This document shows, piece by piece, positions 1-7,920 of a stretch of DNA of 64,000 nt. How positions within the stretch are numbered: position 1 is the first letter of the stretch; each line of letters begins with the position of its first letter. Under the pieces are notes generated by a model. That model had not been told where the DNA came from and searched no databases. It worked only from the letters and a program-made list of their open reading frames with translations. A program made the translations under genes and the position numbers. Source of the DNA: Jeongeupia sp. HS-3. Its GTDB lineage: Bacteria; Pseudomonadota; Gammaproteobacteria; Burkholderiales; Chitinibacteraceae. Location: positions 372,001 through 436,000 of the forward strand of contig NZ_AP024094.1 in NCBI RefSeq assembly GCF_015140455.1, in the 5' to 3' direction.

Positions 1-972
1 GGCTGGTTGCAGGACGCTTTCCGGCCCGACGGCATCACCGTGCGCTCGCTGCAGGACACCGCCGATCCCGCGCTGCGCGAATCGCACTTCGATCACACGC
101 TGGCGCACTCGTTCCGCCAGGGCGGCAACATCCCGGCGATCTGGGCCCGTGCGCGCGGTGCGACCACGCGGGTGATCGGCCTGTCGTGGACCGACGAATT
201 CCAGGGCATCGTCACGCTGCCGGGCAGCGGGATTGCGGACATCACCGGGCTGCGCGGCCGCCGGCTCGGCCTGCCGAAGCACGCGATCAGCATCGATTTC
301 ACCCGCGCTGCCGCACTCAAGGGCTACGAGAGCGCGCTGGCGCTCGAAGCGATCGGCCTGCACGAGGTCGAGCTGGTCGACCTGCGCGACCCGCCGCCGG
401 ACGAGCAGGGCGACCAGCCGCTGTATCCGAGTCCCTTCGGCGGCGGCCGTCGCCACGGTTATCTGAACGAGGTGCAGGCGCTGCTGCGCGGCGAGGTCGA
501 CGCGGTCTTCGTCAAGGGCGTGCTCGGCCTGCAGACGGTGCACATGCTCGGCGCCCACGTCGTCACCGACCTCGGCCGGCATCCCGATCCGCTGGTGCGC
601 AACGGCAACGGTACGCCGCGCACGCTGACGGTCGACCAGGCGCTGATCGATGCCCGGCCGGATTTGATCGCGCGCTTTCTCGGCCAGGTGGTTGCCGCCG
701 GCGAGTGGGCGCTGGCGCATCCGCATGACGCCGTCGCCTACATCGGCCGCGAAACCGATGCGTCGGACGAATGGGTGCGCTACGCCTACGGCCGCAACGT
801 GCATACGCAGCTGCAGACCGATCTGGCCGCGACGTCGATTGCCGGGCTGAAGACCTTCAAGGACTTCCTGTTGCGGCACGGCTTTCTCACCGCCGACGTC
901 GACATTGACGCGTGGATAGACCCGGCGCCGCTGGCCGCGCTGAGCGAACGCACGCGGCGGATTTTTGCATGA
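1..972 (+). CDS. DszB-like sulfinate desulfinase / SsuA-like protein, 5' partial
   Basis: The reading frame is open from base 1 (Gly-Trp-Leu-Gln-Asp-Ala-Phe), so the N-terminus lies outside the window; about 323 residues are visible. It aligns along its length with the complete paralogue at 2938-4017, sharing FRQGG-IPAIWARA, the VIGLSW block and the C-terminal KDFLL-HGFL and AWIDPAPL. The fold is the type II periplasmic-binding-protein fold shared by SsuA and the desulfinase DszB. The pair His and Arg ten residues apart (SHFDHTLAHSFRQGG) matches His60 and Arg70 of DszB; the Cys27 equivalent would lie upstream of base 1. From family knowledge DszB hydrolyses an aryl sulfinate to sulfite. The role here is inferred. 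Databases may label it an ABC substrate-binding protein. Confidence 0.75.
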   Translation, partial: GWLQDAFRPDGITVRSLQDTADPALRESHFDHTLAHSFRQGGNIPAIWARARGATTRVIGLSWTDEFQGIVTLPGSGIADITGLRGRRLGLPKHAISIDFTRAAALKGYESALALEAIGLHEVELVDLRDPPPDEQGDQPLYPSPFGGGRRHGYLNEVQALLRGEVDAVFVKGVLGLQTVHMLGAHVVTDLGRHPDPLVRNGNGTPRTLTVDQALIDARPDLIARFLGQVVAAGEWALAHPHDAVAYIGRETDASDEWVRYAYGRNVHTQLQTDLAATSIAGLKTFKDFLLRHGFLTADVDIDAWIDPAPLAALSERTRRIFA

Positions 973-985
973 GCAGGAGAACGCA

Positions 986-1792
986 ATGACGACCGCCGAA
1001 CTGTCGTGGGGGCGTAGCCCGCGCCGCGCCGTATTGCGAAATGCGGTGGCGCGACCTGTGGCGGCGAGCCGGCCGGTGGCGCCGGCCACGATTGTGCCGG
1101 CGGACGAACCGTCGTCGCCGTACCGGCTCTGGCTGGCGCTGGCCTTGCTGATCGCCGCTGTGCACTGGGGCGGCGCGGCCTTGTTGTCGGGTTCGCCGAA
1201 ACCGGCGCCCGCCGTGATCCCGGCCAAGGTGCCGCCGATCCGGATCGAACTGGCGCGACCGCTGCCGCAGGCAGTCAAGCCAAGCCCGCAGGCGGCCGAA
1301 CCACTCCCGCAGGCGGTCAAGCCTCCGCCGCAAGTGGCCAAACCGCGCCCGCCCGAGCCGCAGGCGGCGAAGCCGGCGAAAGCCGCGACGGCGACAGCCC
1401 GCCCGGTCGCCGCACCGAACGCCACGGCGGTCGCACCCGTGGCCGACACCGTCGCCGTCAGCCGCGAGCCGGCTCCGGCCGCCGCGCCCGCGCCGGCTTC
1501 CGAGACGGTCACCGAAGCCAACGGTTCGACCGCCTATTTGCACAACCCGGCGCCCGATTACCCGCCGATGGCGATGAGCCAGGGCTGGGAAGGCAAGGTG
1601 CTGCTGCGGGTGTTCGTGCTCGCCAACGGCAGCGCCGACCGCATCGAGATCAAGCAGTCGAGCGGCCGGAAGATGCTCGACGACGCGGCGATCAAGGCCG
1701 TGAAGCGCTGGGTCTTCGTGCCGAGCAAGCGCGGCGGCACGCCGCTCGACGGCTGGGCCGTCGTTCCCATCGAATTCAAACTCGCCAACTAA
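986..1792 (+). CDS. tonB: TonB-family energy transducer
   Basis: 268 residues. The ATG at 986 is chosen because AGGAGA lies at 975-980, five bases upstream; an upstream start at 965 would overlap the previous gene and has no such site. Layout: a basic cytoplasmic N-terminus of about 45 residues, one membrane anchor (about 48-68, LWLALALLIAAVHWGG), a Pro/Ala/Lys-rich periplasmic spacer with repeated PQAVKP/PQAAEP units, and a C-terminal TonB domain (NPAPDYPPMA, then GWEGKVLLRVFVL, then RWVFVPSKRGG). It would transmit proton-motive force from ExbB-ExbD, encoded directly downstream, to an outer-membrane TonB-dependent receptor. No receptor gene is in the window. Its place inside a sulfonate/sulfinate operon suggests a dedicated transducer. 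Confidence 0.92.
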   Translation: MTTAELSWGRSPRRAVLRNAVARPVAASRPVAPATIVPADEPSSPYRLWLALALLIAAVHWGGAALLSGSPKPAPAVIPAKVPPIRIELARPLPQAVKPSPQAAEPLPQAVKPPPQVAKPRPPEPQAAKPAKAATATARPVAAPNATAVAPVADTVAVSREPAPAAAPAPASETVTEANGSTAYLHNPAPDYPPMAMSQGWEGKVLLRVFVLANGSADRIEIKQSSGRKMLDDAAIKAVKRWVFVPSKRGGTPLDGWAVVPIEFKLAN

Positions 1793-1802
1793 GAGGTAAA
1801 TC

Positions 1803-2510
1803 ATGTCCGAATTCCTGACCACCCTGATCGTTGACGGCACCCTGTGGGCGCTCGGCGTTTTTTCGGTGCTGACCTGGTCGCTGATCCTGCTCAAGGGCTG
1901 GCAGCACTGGCGCGTGGCGCGGCAGGACCGTGCCTACGCCAAGGCCTTCTGGTCGGCGGCCAGCCTTGAACAGGCGGCCGCGCTGACCGACGCGGCCGGC
2001 CCGCAGTCCCGGCTTGCCGCGACCGGCTTTGCCGCGCTGCGCGGCAGCGACGGCAGCGTGCACGATCTCGAACACAGCTGGGACAGGCAGGAGCTGCTCG
2101 AACGCCATTTGCGCCAGCAGATCCACAAGGAGCGCCGCACGCTTGAAAGCGGGCTCGCGGTGCTGGCGTCGATCGGTTCGACCGCGCCGTTCGTGGGGCT
2201 CTTTGGCACCGTGTTCGGCATCATCCATGCGCTCGGCGCGATCAGCCATGCGGCGTCGGCCAGCATCGACATCGTCGCCGGCCCGATCGGCGAGGCGCTG
2301 ATCGCCACCGGCGTCGGCATCGCCGTCGCCGTGCCGGCGGTGCTCGCCTACAACTTCTTCCTGCGTCGCCTCAAGCTCGCCGGCGCCGATTTCGACGACT
2401 TCGCCACCGATTTCGTCAACCTCGCGCAGCAGAACGGCTTCCGCATCCGGCCGGCGGCGAATCCGTCGGCGGTGATCCGTGGCGTGCCGTTCAAGGAGGT
2501 TGCAGCCTGA
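1803..2510 (+). CDS. exbB: ExbB-type proton channel subunit (MotA/TolQ/ExbB family)
   Basis: 235 residues, the usual ExbB size. A GAGG site lies just upstream of ATG 1803, ten bases after tonB. It shows an N-terminal membrane helix (LWALGVFSVLTWSLILLKGW), a long cytoplasmic segment, and two C-terminal helices in the signature SIGSTAPFVGLFGTVFGI and GEALIATGVGIAVAVPAVLAYN. ExbB pentamers with ExbD form the inner-membrane motor that powers TonB. The stop codon overlaps the exbD start (TGATG at 2508-2512), so translation is probably coupled. Confidence 0.95.
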   Translation: MSEFLTTLIVDGTLWALGVFSVLTWSLILLKGWQHWRVARQDRAYAKAFWSAASLEQAAALTDAAGPQSRLAATGFAALRGSDGSVHDLEHSWDRQELLERHLRQQIHKERRTLESGLAVLASIGSTAPFVGLFGTVFGIIHALGAISHAASASIDIVAGPIGEALIATGVGIAVAVPAVLAYNFFLRRLKLAGADFDDFATDFVNLAQQNGFRIRPAANPSAVIRGVPFKEVAA

Positions 2511-2920
2511 TGGCCATCTCCACTTCCAGCCAGGGCGATGAAGTCCTCAGCGAAATGAACATCACGCCGCTGGTCGACGTGATGCTGGTGCTGCTCGTCG
2601 CCTTCATCATCACCGCGCCGCTGCTGAACAACGCGGTCCACATCAACCTGCCCAAGACCGCAACCACCGCCGCGCCGGCGCCGGAAAAAGCCGTCACCGT
2701 CAGCATCGATGCGCAGCAGCGCGTGTTCATCGACAAGCGCGAGGTGAAGGCCGAGGCGCTCGAAGCCGAACTGAGCGCGCTCAAGCGCGGCGCCGCCGAC
2801 CTCAGCCTGCACCTGCAGGCCGACGAGGGCGTCGCCTACCGCCATGTCGCCAAGGCGATCGCCAGCATCGAGCGTGCCGGCATCACCCGGCTGTCGGTGC
2901 TGACCCAGCCGGGCGGCTGA
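2510..2920 (+). CDS. exbD: ExbD-type motor subunit (TolR/ExbD family)
   Basis: 136 residues. A single N-terminal membrane helix carries the proton-relay aspartate at residue 23 (MNITPLVDVMLVLLVAFIIT), followed by a periplasmic domain with the VSIDAQQRVFIDKREV stretch typical of ExbD/TolR. It overlaps exbB by one base and completes the TonB-ExbB-ExbD motor encoded at 986-2920. The next gene starts 18 bases downstream, so the motor genes sit inside the organosulfur operon rather than in a stand-alone iron-uptake locus. Confidence 0.95.
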   Translation: MAISTSSQGDEVLSEMNITPLVDVMLVLLVAFIITAPLLNNAVHINLPKTATTAAPAPEKAVTVSIDAQQRVFIDKREVKAEALEAELSALKRGAADLSLHLQADEGVAYRHVAKAIASIERAGITRLSVLTQPGG

Positions 2921-2937
2921 TCCCTGACGGACAAACC

Positions 2938-4017
2938 ATGACGACTTCCACGACTTCCTCTCCCGATACGCTCTGGTTCACCCGCTGCCCGGTGCCGACG
3001 CCGCTCGGTATCGCCGCCCATCTGGGCTGGCTCGACGACGCCTTCGCCGCCGAACCGGTCCGCGTGCGCTCGCTGCAGCAGGCCGGCGCCGAGGCCGTCC
3101 GGCACGCGCATGTCGATCATTCGCTCGCCAATGCCTTCCGCCAGGGCGGCAGCATTCCGGCGATCTGGGCGCGTGCCGCCGGCGCCGACACCCGCGTGAT
3201 CGGGCTGAGCTGGATCGACGAATCGCAGGTGCTGCTGGCGCTGCCGCAGGCCGGCATCCGCGACATCGCCGATCTCAGGGGCAAACGCATCGGCCTGCCG
3301 TTGCGCGCCGGCGAGCGCATCGACATTTTCCGCGCCGCGGCGCTGCGCGGTTTTGCCAGCGCGCTGTCGCTCGCCGACCTGAGCCTGGCCGATGTCGAGC
3401 TGGTCGACGTGCCGGTAACCGCCGCGCCGGCCGATGCCGAGCCGTTGCGCGCGCATTTCGCCAACCCGGGCAGCGTCACCAGCCGTGCGCTGTACGCCGC
3501 CGAGGGGCGGGCGCTGGTGCGCGGCGAGGTCGATGCGATCTACGCCAAGGGCTCGCTCGGCCTTGAAACCGCGCAGCTGCTCGGTGCGCAGGTGATCACC
3601 GATATCGGCTTCCATCCCGACCCGGCCATCCGCATCAACAACGGCTCGCCACGGCCGATCACCGTCAGCGCCGCGCTGCTGGCCGAGCGGCCCGATCTGG
3701 TCGACCGTTTCCTGGGCCGCGTGCTCGACGTCGACGGTTGGGCGCGCGTGAACCAGAAGCAGGTGCATTACCAGCTCGGCCGTGAAACCGGTTCGACCGA
3801 ACCGTGGCTGCGTCTCGCTTACGGCGACGAGGTGCACGAGCGCTTCGGCACCGGCCTGCAGCTTGAGGCGATCGCCGCGCTCGGCCAGTTCAAGGATTTC
3901 CTGCTCGCACACGGCTTCTTGCCGGGTGATGTCGATATCGCGGCCTGGATCGATCCGGCGCCGCTGCAAAGGCTGGCGGCGACGACCGCCCAGCCTGAAC
4001 CGAAGGAACACAGATGA
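2938..4017 (+). CDS. DszB-like sulfinate desulfinase (complete paralogue), probably cytoplasmic
   Basis: 359 residues and complete. It starts without any signal peptide (MTTSTTSSPDTLWFTRCPVPT), so it should stay in the cytoplasm, unlike a binding protein. Compared with DszB of Rhodococcus from memory: Cys17 in RCPVPT matches DszB Cys27 (NCPVPN), and His58 and Arg68 (followed by GG) keep the exact ten-residue spacing of DszB His60 and Arg70. In DszB these residues form the desulfinase site that releases sulfite from 2-hydroxybiphenyl-2-sulfinate. The substrate here is unknown. The stop overlaps the start of the secreted binding-protein gene (ATGA at 4014-4017). Alternative: an unusual SsuA-like binding protein. 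Confidence 0.78.
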   Translation: MTTSTTSSPDTLWFTRCPVPTPLGIAAHLGWLDDAFAAEPVRVRSLQQAGAEAVRHAHVDHSLANAFRQGGSIPAIWARAAGADTRVIGLSWIDESQVLLALPQAGIRDIADLRGKRIGLPLRAGERIDIFRAAALRGFASALSLADLSLADVELVDVPVTAAPADAEPLRAHFANPGSVTSRALYAAEGRALVRGEVDAIYAKGSLGLETAQLLGAQVITDIGFHPDPAIRINNGSPRPITVSAALLAERPDLVDRFLGRVLDVDGWARVNQKQVHYQLGRETGSTEPWLRLAYGDEVHERFGTGLQLEAIAALGQFKDFLLAHGFLPGDVDIAAWIDPAPLQRLAATTAQPEPKEHR

Positions 4018-5078
4018 AGCGCAAACCGCTGTTGACCGCCTTGCTGGCGGTACTGATCACCACGCTCTCGCCACTGGCCAGCGCCGCCGACGCCGTGCGC
4101 GAGGTGCGCATTTCGACGATTTCCTACGCCAGCAACGGCAAGACCAGTTACTCGGGCACATCCGGGCTGATCGCGCAGCAGGGCGATCTCGAAAAGGCGC
4201 TGGCCAAACGCGGCGTCAAGCTGACCTGGGTGCCGGTGTCCACGGCTGCGGTCGGGCCGCAGATCAACGAGGCCTTCGCCAACCGGCGGATCGATTTCGC
4301 CGGTTATGGCGATCTGCCGTCGGTGATTGCCAACGCCTCGGGCATCAGAACGAAGCTGCTGGTGCCGGGCGGCACGTCGACGACGTATCTGGTCGTGCCG
4401 ACCGGTTCGAGCGTGAAATCGATCGCCGACCTCAAGGGCAAGCGCATTGCGCTGCACCGCAGCCGGCCCTGGGAGTTCCCCTTCCTGCAACTGGCACAGG
4501 CCAACCGGCTCGGGCCGAACGACTTCAAGCTGGTGAACCTGAACCCGCAGGCCGGTGCGGCTGCGCTGAGCTCGGGCAGTGTCGATGCGTTCTTCACGCT
4601 GTCGGATGCGTGGCTGCTGGTCGACAAGGGCGTCGGCAAGGTCATCTGGAACTCGAAGCAGTCGCCGGAAAGCTGGCAGATGCGCGCCGAACTGTGGGGC
4701 GCCAGCGATTTCGTCGCCGCGAACCCGGAAGTGACCCAGCTGGTCGTCGATGCCTACGTGAAGGCGGCGCACTGGGCGTCGCTCGAACAGAACCGCGATG
4801 CCTACATCCGGCTGCAGGCGGCTTCGGGCCTGCCCGAGAGCGTGATCAAGCGCGATTACGACGGCGATGCGACCGCGTGGAAGCAGCGCGCCTCGCCGCT
4901 GTTCACCGACGCACTGGCCGCGCATTACCGCGACGAGGCGCGCTATGCCAAGGGCGCGAAGCTGATCGGCAAGGACGTCGACATGCCGGCGACGTTCGAG
5001 CCGCGCTTCGTCAATGCCGCGCTCAAATCGCTCGGGCTGACGCAGTTCTGGGCCGATACGAAGGTAGCCCGCCAATGA
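4014..5078 (+). CDS. Periplasmic sulfonate-type ABC substrate-binding protein
   Basis: 354 residues with a clear signal peptide (MKRKPLLTALLAVLITTLSP, cleavage probably after LASA). The mature part resembles SsuA/aliphatic-sulfonate binding proteins: VREVRISTISYASNGK, INEAFANRRIDFAGYGDLPS, SSVKSIADLKGKRIAL and SGSVDAFFTLSDAW. It should capture the substrate in the periplasm for the permeases at 6291-7860. It overlaps the gene before (ATGA) and the MFS gene after (ATGA at 5075-5078). This is the only exported binding protein of the operon seen here, which supports reading the two DszB-like proteins as enzymes. The ligand (sulfonate, sulfinate or sulfate ester) cannot be told from sequence. Confidence 0.87.
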   Translation: MKRKPLLTALLAVLITTLSPLASAADAVREVRISTISYASNGKTSYSGTSGLIAQQGDLEKALAKRGVKLTWVPVSTAAVGPQINEAFANRRIDFAGYGDLPSVIANASGIRTKLLVPGGTSTTYLVVPTGSSVKSIADLKGKRIALHRSRPWEFPFLQLAQANRLGPNDFKLVNLNPQAGAAALSSGSVDAFFTLSDAWLLVDKGVGKVIWNSKQSPESWQMRAELWGASDFVAANPEVTQLVVDAYVKAAHWASLEQNRDAYIRLQAASGLPESVIKRDYDGDATAWKQRASPLFTDALAAHYRDEARYAKGAKLIGKDVDMPATFEPRFVNAALKSLGLTQFWADTKVARQ

Positions 5079-6289
5079 GTGCTGCCCGCGACGCCGGCGT
5101 GCCTCCGTGCGGTTTCCTGCTGCATTTCGTACTGCTGGCGATGCTCAGCGGCGCGACCATCGGCACGGCCAAACTGGTCACGACCTTCTATGCGCTGCAT
5201 CTGGGCGCCGATGCGGCGCAGGTCGGCTTCATCTCGGCGATGGAATCGCTGGGCATGGTGCTGGTGACGGTGCCGGCGGGTTTCCTGATCGCCCGCTTCG
5301 GCGCGCGGCGGGTGTATTTCATCGCCAGTCTGGGGCCGCTGCTGCTGAACCTGCTGATTCCGTTCACCAGCGTCTGGTACGCGATCGCGCTGACGCAATT
5401 GCTGATCGGCCTGTGCATCCCGTTCCGTATCGTCTCGATGAACAGCGCTTTTCTCGAACACCTGAAACACGCCGGCAGCAGCCGGGCCGGCTGGTACAGG
5501 GCGGCGCTGGTGGTCGGCATCGGCCTGTGCGGGCCGGCGGTCGCCGATCTGCTCGGCGCACGGCTGGGCAATACCGGCATTTTCGCCGTCGTCGCCGCCA
5601 GCTTTGCCGTGATGGCGGTGTACGGCCACGCCTTTCTGCCCGAAGCGCGGCCGGTGGCGCCACCTGAGGCCGGCCCGGCGACGGGCATGCTGGCCGGCCT
5701 GCGCGACATGCTCCGCAGTCCGGAGATCGGCAACAGTTGCCTGATCGAGGTGCTGGCGGGCGCGACCAATGCGCTGTACGGCACCTTCATCATGGTGGTG
5801 GCGATCCAGTCGCTGCACATGAGCCGTGCCGAGGCGCTGCAACTGGTGATGGTGCAGGGCGCGGCATCGGTGCTCTGGCTGATGGGGCTGGGGCGCGTGG
5901 TGTCGCGGCTGAGCGAGCGTCAGGTCTATCCCTTCAGCGTGGCCGCGGCCAGCGGCGGGCTGATGCTGCTCGGTACCGGGCAGGGTTTCGCCGCGCTGGC
6001 CGCCGGTGCGGTGCTGATGAGCTTGGGCGCGGCAATGATCCACCTGCTGAACATGACCCAGCTCAGCCGCCACAGCATGGACAAGAGCCGCATCTCCGGG
6101 CTGTTCAATCTGGCGTCGATGGCCGGCGCATTCGCCGGTGCGATGGCCGGCAGCCTGCTGAACCGCTGGATGCCCGTCCAGCATGTCTTCCTCGCATGGA
6201 TTCCGATGGTGTTGCTGACGACGCTGGCGTGCCGCGTGCACGCCGGCCGCCATGCCGGACGTGCCGCGCTGAACGCGGCGGGAGCATGA
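5075..6289 (+). CDS. Major facilitator superfamily transporter
   Basis: 404 residues. The start is the ATG at 5075 overlapping the stop of the preceding gene; the frame is open far upstream, but that part runs through the DszB-like gene in another frame and is not used. About twelve hydrophobic helices are visible, with the MFS loop 2-3 motif region (VPAGFLIARFGARRVYF) between helices 2 and 3. No close family is recognised. In this operon it could export a toxic product such as sulfite or a desulfinated carbon skeleton, or import an organosulfur compound; both are inferences from context. Confidence 0.82.
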   Translation: MSAARDAGVPPCGFLLHFVLLAMLSGATIGTAKLVTTFYALHLGADAAQVGFISAMESLGMVLVTVPAGFLIARFGARRVYFIASLGPLLLNLLIPFTSVWYAIALTQLLIGLCIPFRIVSMNSAFLEHLKHAGSSRAGWYRAALVVGIGLCGPAVADLLGARLGNTGIFAVVAASFAVMAVYGHAFLPEARPVAPPEAGPATGMLAGLRDMLRSPEIGNSCLIEVLAGATNALYGTFIMVVAIQSLHMSRAEALQLVMVQGAASVLWLMGLGRVVSRLSERQVYPFSVAAASGGLMLLGTGQGFAALAAGAVLMSLGAAMIHLLNMTQLSRHSMDKSRISGLFNLASMAGAFAGAMAGSLLNRWMPVQHVFLAWIPMVLLTTLACRVHAGRHAGRAALNAAGA

Positions 6290-6290
6290 A

Positions 6291-7085
6291 ATGAACAAAC
6301 CGGTTTCCTTGCCGTGGCCGATTCAGTGGCCGGCCTGGCGGATTGCGCTGCCGTGGTCGTCGCTGAGCGTGCCGCTGCTGTTGCTGCTCGGCTGGGCGGC
6401 GCTGGTCGGCAGCGGCTGGATTTCGCCGCAACTGCTGCCGTCGCCGCTGGCCGTGGCCGACGCCGGCATCGCGCTGTGGCAGGACGGCGAGCTGCAGGGG
6501 CATCTGGACGTGAGCCTGACCCGGCTGGCGATCGGCTTCTCGCTCGGCGCGCTCGGCGGCCTCGTCTTCGGCGCCGCGATGGCGGTGTCGCGCAATGTCG
6601 AGGATTACGCCGGCGGGCTGTTCCACCTGTTCCGGCACATCCCGACGATCGCGCTGATTCCGCCCTTCATCCTTGCCTTCGGCGTCGGTGAAACCTTCAA
6701 GATCCTCATCGTCGTGAAGGGCGTGTTTTTCCCGGTGGCGATCGCCGCGCACGATGCGGTGCGGAACATTCCGGCCGGCTATTTCGAAGTCGCCCGGCTC
6801 TACAAGCTGTCGCGTACGGCCACCGTGTTCCACCTGCTGATCCCGGCCACGCTGCCATCGATCCTGACCGGCCTGCGCATCGGCCTCGACCGCTCGTGGA
6901 TGCTGCTCGTCGTCGCCGAACAGATCGCCGCCGAGAACGGCATCGGCCAGATGATGGAAATGGCGCGGCAGATCTTCCGCATCGACATCGTCATGCTCGG
7001 CGTCGTACTGACCGGCGTGATCGGCTTCGCGCTCGACCGCAGCGTGCGCCAGCTCGAAACGCTGACCCTGCGCTGGAAGCGCTGA
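6291..7085 (+). CDS. ABC transporter permease, SsuC/TauC family
   Basis: 264 residues, starting at ATG 6291 right after the MFS stop. It has a membrane-spanning binding-protein-dependent permease domain with the cytoplasmic EAA-type loop (YFEVARLYKLSRTATVFHLL) that contacts the ATPase, and the family block SRNVEDYAGGLFHLFRHIP. With the second permease at 7096-7860 it would form a heterodimeric channel for the sulfonate-type substrate. No ATPase gene follows, so the energy subunit must be encoded upstream of the window or elsewhere. Confidence 0.9.
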   Translation: MNKPVSLPWPIQWPAWRIALPWSSLSVPLLLLLGWAALVGSGWISPQLLPSPLAVADAGIALWQDGELQGHLDVSLTRLAIGFSLGALGGLVFGAAMAVSRNVEDYAGGLFHLFRHIPTIALIPPFILAFGVGETFKILIVVKGVFFPVAIAAHDAVRNIPAGYFEVARLYKLSRTATVFHLLIPATLPSILTGLRIGLDRSWMLLVVAEQIAAENGIGQMMEMARQIFRIDIVMLGVVLTGVIGFALDRSVRQLETLTLRWKR

Positions 7086-7095
7086 GGACATGATG

Positions 7096-7860
7096 ATGAC
7101 CCTTTCCGAATCAAGCCGCCGCAGGCTCAAACCGCTGTTGCTGCCGGTGCTGCTGCTGATCGTCTGGCAGTGGCTGTCGGGGCAGGGGCAGGCCTATGCG
7201 ATGGTGTTCGTGCCGGCATCGCAGATGCTGGCCGGGATAGCCGAACTCGTCCGCAGCGGCGAGCTCTGGCACGCGCTCAGCGCCAGCCTCGCGCGGATGG
7301 CGCTGGGGCTGGCGATCGGCGTGGGGTCGGGCTTCGTGCTGGCGGTGCTGACCGTGTCGTCGCGGCCGCTGGACCGGGTGCTGACGCCGGTGCTGAACGC
7401 CGTGCGACAGGTGCCGCTGCTGGGCTGGGCGCCGTTGCTGGGGCTGTGGCTCGGCAACGGCGAGCCGGCCAAGCTCTTCGTCATCGGCATGGCGGCCTTT
7501 TTCCCGACCCTGCTCGGCGCGCATGAAGGGCTGAGCGGCGTCGACCGGCGCTACCGCGAGCTGGCGGCGATCTCGAAGCTGTCGCCGTGGCGCGCCTTTG
7601 CCGACGTCACGCTGCCGGCGGCCAGCCCGAGCGTACTCACCGGCGTTTCGCAGTCGCTGGCCGTGGCATGGATGGCCGCGATCGGTACCGAGCTGCTGTT
7701 CGCCGCCGGCCCGGGGCTGGGCACGCTGATGTTCACCGCCGAGACCGGTGCCCGCATGGACATCGTGCTGGTCTGCGTCGCGGTGATCGGCGCGCTCGGC
7801 TACACGCTGAGCCGCGGTTTCGAGCGGCTGGCGCACTGGCTGCTGCGCTGGCGTTGCTGA
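7096..7860 (+). CDS. ABC transporter permease, SsuC/TauC family (second subunit)
   Basis: 254 residues from the ATG at 7096. Three consecutive ATG codons occur at 7090, 7093 and 7096; the last is preferred because GAGGA at 7084-7088 is then seven bases away. Several membrane helices and an EAA loop (YRELAAISKLSPWRAFADVTL) are visible, with the conserved block VRQVPLLGWAPLLGLWLGNG. It is paralogous to the permease just upstream and probably forms a heterodimer with it. An open gap of about 60 bases separates it from the aldolase-like gene. Confidence 0.9.
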   Translation: MTLSESSRRRLKPLLLPVLLLIVWQWLSGQGQAYAMVFVPASQMLAGIAELVRSGELWHALSASLARMALGLAIGVGSGFVLAVLTVSSRPLDRVLTPVLNAVRQVPLLGWAPLLGLWLGNGEPAKLFVIGMAAFFPTLLGAHEGLSGVDRRYRELAAISKLSPWRAFADVTLPAASPSVLTGVSQSLAVAWMAAIGTELLFAAGPGLGTLMFTAETGARMDIVLVCVAVIGALGYTLSRGFERLAHWLLRWRC

Positions 7861-7920
7861 GCTTCATCCCATCAAACCCGCATACGCCCGCCAGGGCATC
7901 GATACCCCCAAGGAGACATG

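Noticed and set aside
3782-5074. A long N-terminal extension of the MFS transporter frame
   Set aside because: It overlaps the DszB-like and binding-protein genes in another frame and shows no membrane or family pattern; the ATG at 5075 fits the overlap style of the operon.
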